Origin: CAVZYN01 sp963779515
GTDB taxonomy: Bacteria > Pseudomonadota > Alphaproteobacteria > Rhizobiales > Hyphomicrobiaceae
Reading direction: 5' to 3'
Assembly (NCBI GenBank): GCA_963779515.1
Contig: CAVZYN010000013.1
Coordinates: 45,488 to 109,487 of the forward strand
Length of the DNA: 64,000 bases
Shown here: positions 62,267 to 64,000 of the stretch, piece after piece
Position numbering within the stretch: the stretch's first letter is position 1
How the letters are laid out: the number at the start of each line of letters is the position of its first letter
Translations under genes and position numbers: made by a program
The notes under the pieces: generated by a model
What the model was told of the DNA's origin: nothing
Database searches by the model: none
The model's input: only the letters and a program-made list of their open reading frames with translations

Positions 62267-63705
62267 GTGGCACGTCCGTGGCGCTGCTTGGCTTCGCCAT
62301 CATGCTCGGTCTCATGGTGCTCCGCGCGCCCATTGGCTTTGCCATGTTCATCGTCGGCGCCTTTGGCTACTCGTACCTGTCGAGCGGCACAGCGTTCTTC
62401 GGTTACATGAAAACCAACGCCTACCACCAATTCGCCAACTACACGCTGTCTGTCATTCCGTTGTTTATTCTGATGGGCGCGCTGGCGGAGCGCGCGGGAA
62501 TTGCGGCGGCACTGTTCAAGTCGGCAGAGGCGGCGCTTGGGCGCTTCCGCGGCGGTCTCGCCATGGCGGTCATCGGCGCCTGCACGGCGTTCGGTGCCAT
62601 CTGTGGATCGTCGGTCGCGACCACCGCCACCTTTGGCCGCGCCGCTCTGCCCGAACTCAACAAATATAAATATGACGGCGGCTTTTCGACCGGAACGATT
62701 GCGGTTGGCGGCACCCTCGGTATCTTGATCCCGCCTTCGGTCATCCTCGTCGTCTATGCGATCACCACCGAACAGAACATCGCCAAGCTGTTCCAGGCCG
62801 CTCTCATTCCCGGGCTCCTCGCCGCAGTATTCTACTGCCTGACGATCGCAATCGTCGTGCGCCGCAATCCAGCGCTCGCCCCGGAGTCCATCAAGGTCGC
62901 TATTGAGCGCGGACCACAACCATGGTGGCCCAAAGCCCTTGGGCTCGCGGCCTTTGCCACCATCGCCGTACAGGTCTATCGCGGACAATTGGCGTGGGAC
63001 AACGCGGCGCTCTTCGCCGCGTTGTCACTGCTGGCCATGGTCGTGGATGCGACGATCATGCCAGCCATCATGATTGCGCTCGTTGTGGTCGGCGGCATAT
63101 ATGGCGGCGTGTTCACGCCGACGGAAGGCGCGGCTGTCGGCGCCATCGCGATGCTGCTGGTCGGGCTCGCCCAGCGCACCCTCGGGTGGCGGGACGTGTT
63201 CGAATCGATCAGGCAGACCGCCGAGACGGCAGGCATGATCTTCATCATCCTGCTCGGCGCCGAGGTGTTCGGCGCGTTCCTCGCACTCTCACGATTGCCA
63301 ACCACGGCGGCGGAGCTGATCGGCGGCTCGGGCTTTTCCCCCTACGTCGTACTCGTCGCCATGCTGTCGTTCTACATCCTGCTCGGCGCGGTGATGGACG
63401 AACTGGCGATGATCCTGCTGACGCTGCCGGTATTTTTCCCCGTCATCCAGGCGCTCGATTTCGGCATGACACCCGACGAGGTCGCGATCTGGTTCGGCAT
63501 CCTCGTCCTCATCGTGGTCGGCATCGGACTGACGGCACCGCCCATCGGCATGAACGTATTCGTCATCTCGGCTCTGGCCCGAACCATTCCGATCACGGCG
63601 ACTTATCGCGGCGTGCTGCCATTCCTCGTTGCCGACGTGATCCGCCTCGCCCTTTGTGTCACTTTCCCGGCCCTAACTCTTTGGCTCGTCCGCGCCTTGA
63701 ACTAG
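62263..63705 (+). CDS. TRAP transporter large permease DctM-type
   Basis: A 480-residue protein with about 12 membrane segments. Conserved parts: VLRAPIGFAMFIVGAFGY, LAERAGIAAALFKSAEAALG, GASVATTATFGRAALPEL-like CGSSVATTATFGRAALPELN, LGILIPPSVILVVYAI and TAPPIGMNVFVIS. It uses an ion gradient to import the acid captured by DctP. Last gene of the gentisate operon. Confidence 0.92.
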   Translation: MSGTSVALLGFAIMLGLMVLRAPIGFAMFIVGAFGYSYLSSGTAFFGYMKTNAYHQFANYTLSVIPLFILMGALAERAGIAAALFKSAEAALGRFRGGLAMAVIGACTAFGAICGSSVATTATFGRAALPELNKYKYDGGFSTGTIAVGGTLGILIPPSVILVVYAITTEQNIAKLFQAALIPGLLAAVFYCLTIAIVVRRNPALAPESIKVAIERGPQPWWPKALGLAAFATIAVQVYRGQLAWDNAALFAALSLLAMVVDATIMPAIMIALVVVGGIYGGVFTPTEGAAVGAIAMLLVGLAQRTLGWRDVFESIRQTAETAGMIFIILLGAEVFGAFLALSRLPTTAAELIGGSGFSPYVVLVAMLSFYILLGAVMDELAMILLTLPVFFPVIQALDFGMTPDEVAIWFGILVLIVVGIGLTAPPIGMNVFVISALARTIPITATYRGVLPFLVADVIRLALCVTFPALTLWLVRALN

Positions 63706-63796
63706 GCGTCCAAACGCCAGATGCGGCAATTCGGCCAGCAGGGACCCAATCTCCCGATTGCGCCAGGGCGCGATCCCGACTATAGAGCGGGCGCGC

Positions 63797-63871
63797 GCTC
63801 CCTTCGTCTATCGGTTAGGACGTCAGATTTTCAATTTGAAAAGACGGGTTCGACTCCCGTAGGGAGCGCCA
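63797..63871 (+). tRNA. tRNA-Glu (UUC)
   Basis: GCTCCCT pairs with AGGGAGC in the acceptor stem; CGTC...GGAC is the D arm; the anticodon loop TTTTCAA gives TTC; ACGGG-TTCGACT-CCCGT is the T arm; CCA is encoded. The overall sequence is like bacterial tRNA-Glu. Downstream sequence turns AT-rich immediately. Confidence 0.95.
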
Positions 63872-64000
63872 ACTGAACAAATCAACATTGATTTCATTGA
63901 ATTTTTGGAATTTTTTCCCAAACTTCTGAGCGGGGCGCCGAAGGTTTGGGACTGGGGCGGTCGCCTGATGCTGTCGCAACCGTTCGACGGCGGCTTTCGC
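63872..64000. other. Sequence after tRNA-Glu, no gene seen
   Basis: The first 50 bases are AT-rich. An inverted repeat, TCCCAAAC...GTTTGGGA (63917-63952), surrounds GCGGGGCGCC and could be a terminator-like hairpin. The last bases return to high GC. No open frame is supported before the window ends. Confidence 0.4.

Noticed and set aside
63797..64000. An integrated element at tRNA-Glu
   Set aside because: No integrase and no repeat of the tRNA 3' end were found in the 129 bases available. The window ends too soon to decide.

Overview
The window looks like a chromosome segment from a high-GC alphaproteobacterium of the order Hyphomicrobiales (Bradyrhizobium/Xanthobacteraceae-like). The grounds are the order of the peptidoglycan genes, the hslV/hslU/hisB neighbourhood, the YgfZ-Tag-HD-phosphatase block and the many short palindromic intergenic repeats. 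I could not run a database search, so the genus is open.

Layout. 1-4 kb: the end of a CoA-transferase gene, a DUF433 antitoxin with a decayed toxin, two copies of a 203-bp repeat, and a nitronate monooxygenase gene split by an IS1595-family element whose target duplication is still visible. 4-13 kb: a dihydroorotase-type gene, ygfZ, tag, an HD hydrolase, a tyrosine phosphatase, an NrtR-like regulator, and a dehydrogenase/oxidoreductase/GntR operon with a palindromic operator. 13-25 kb: the murein precursor genes murE-murF-mraY-murD-ftsW-murG-murC-murB and then ddl. This cluster is cut at both ends: ftsI and its usual upstream neighbours are missing, and so are ftsQAZ. Two toxin-antitoxin modules flank ddl. 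25-29 kb: hisB, hslV, an SMR transporter, hslU and a PilZ protein. 29-38 kb: an envelope block made of a 5x BON-repeat OmpA protein, a 1060-residue coiled-coil protein with two C-terminal helix-hairpin-helix modules, a secreted protein and two RlpA proteins. 38-45 kb: a repeat-rich region with an IS66 element sitting in a 413-bp repeat, then an SDR and a HAD protein. 45-47 kb: a MarR regulator, a GC-rich hairpin array, a strong terminator and a YihU-like reductase.

47-54 kb holds the most notable system: a complete retron. It runs on the minus strand as a WGR/HEAT-repeat protein, a winged-helix/SWIM zinc-finger protein, an msr-msd non-coding RNA with 18-bp a1/a2 flanks, and a retron reverse transcriptase with the NAxxH, YADD and VTG motifs and an added C-terminal membrane segment. 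The gene set matches retron type XIII, a presumed anti-phage system. 54-64 kb is a 3-hydroxybenzoate/gentisate catabolic cluster: a MarR regulator, an FAD monooxygenase and DUF2783 on one strand; gentisate dioxygenase, fumarylpyruvate hydrolase, maleylpyruvate isomerase, 3-hydroxybenzoate 6-hydroxylase and a TRAP transporter on the other. It is followed by tRNA-Glu.

Two cross-cutting observations matter. First, six genes (three of them essential: murF, murD, murG) carry eight frameshifts, and every one is a single extra base, so sequence error is more likely than decay. Second, a twin-hairpin module of 166-167 bp occurs twice with the same outer sequence, bulges and spacer, while its inner stems differ between loci but keep their pairing.
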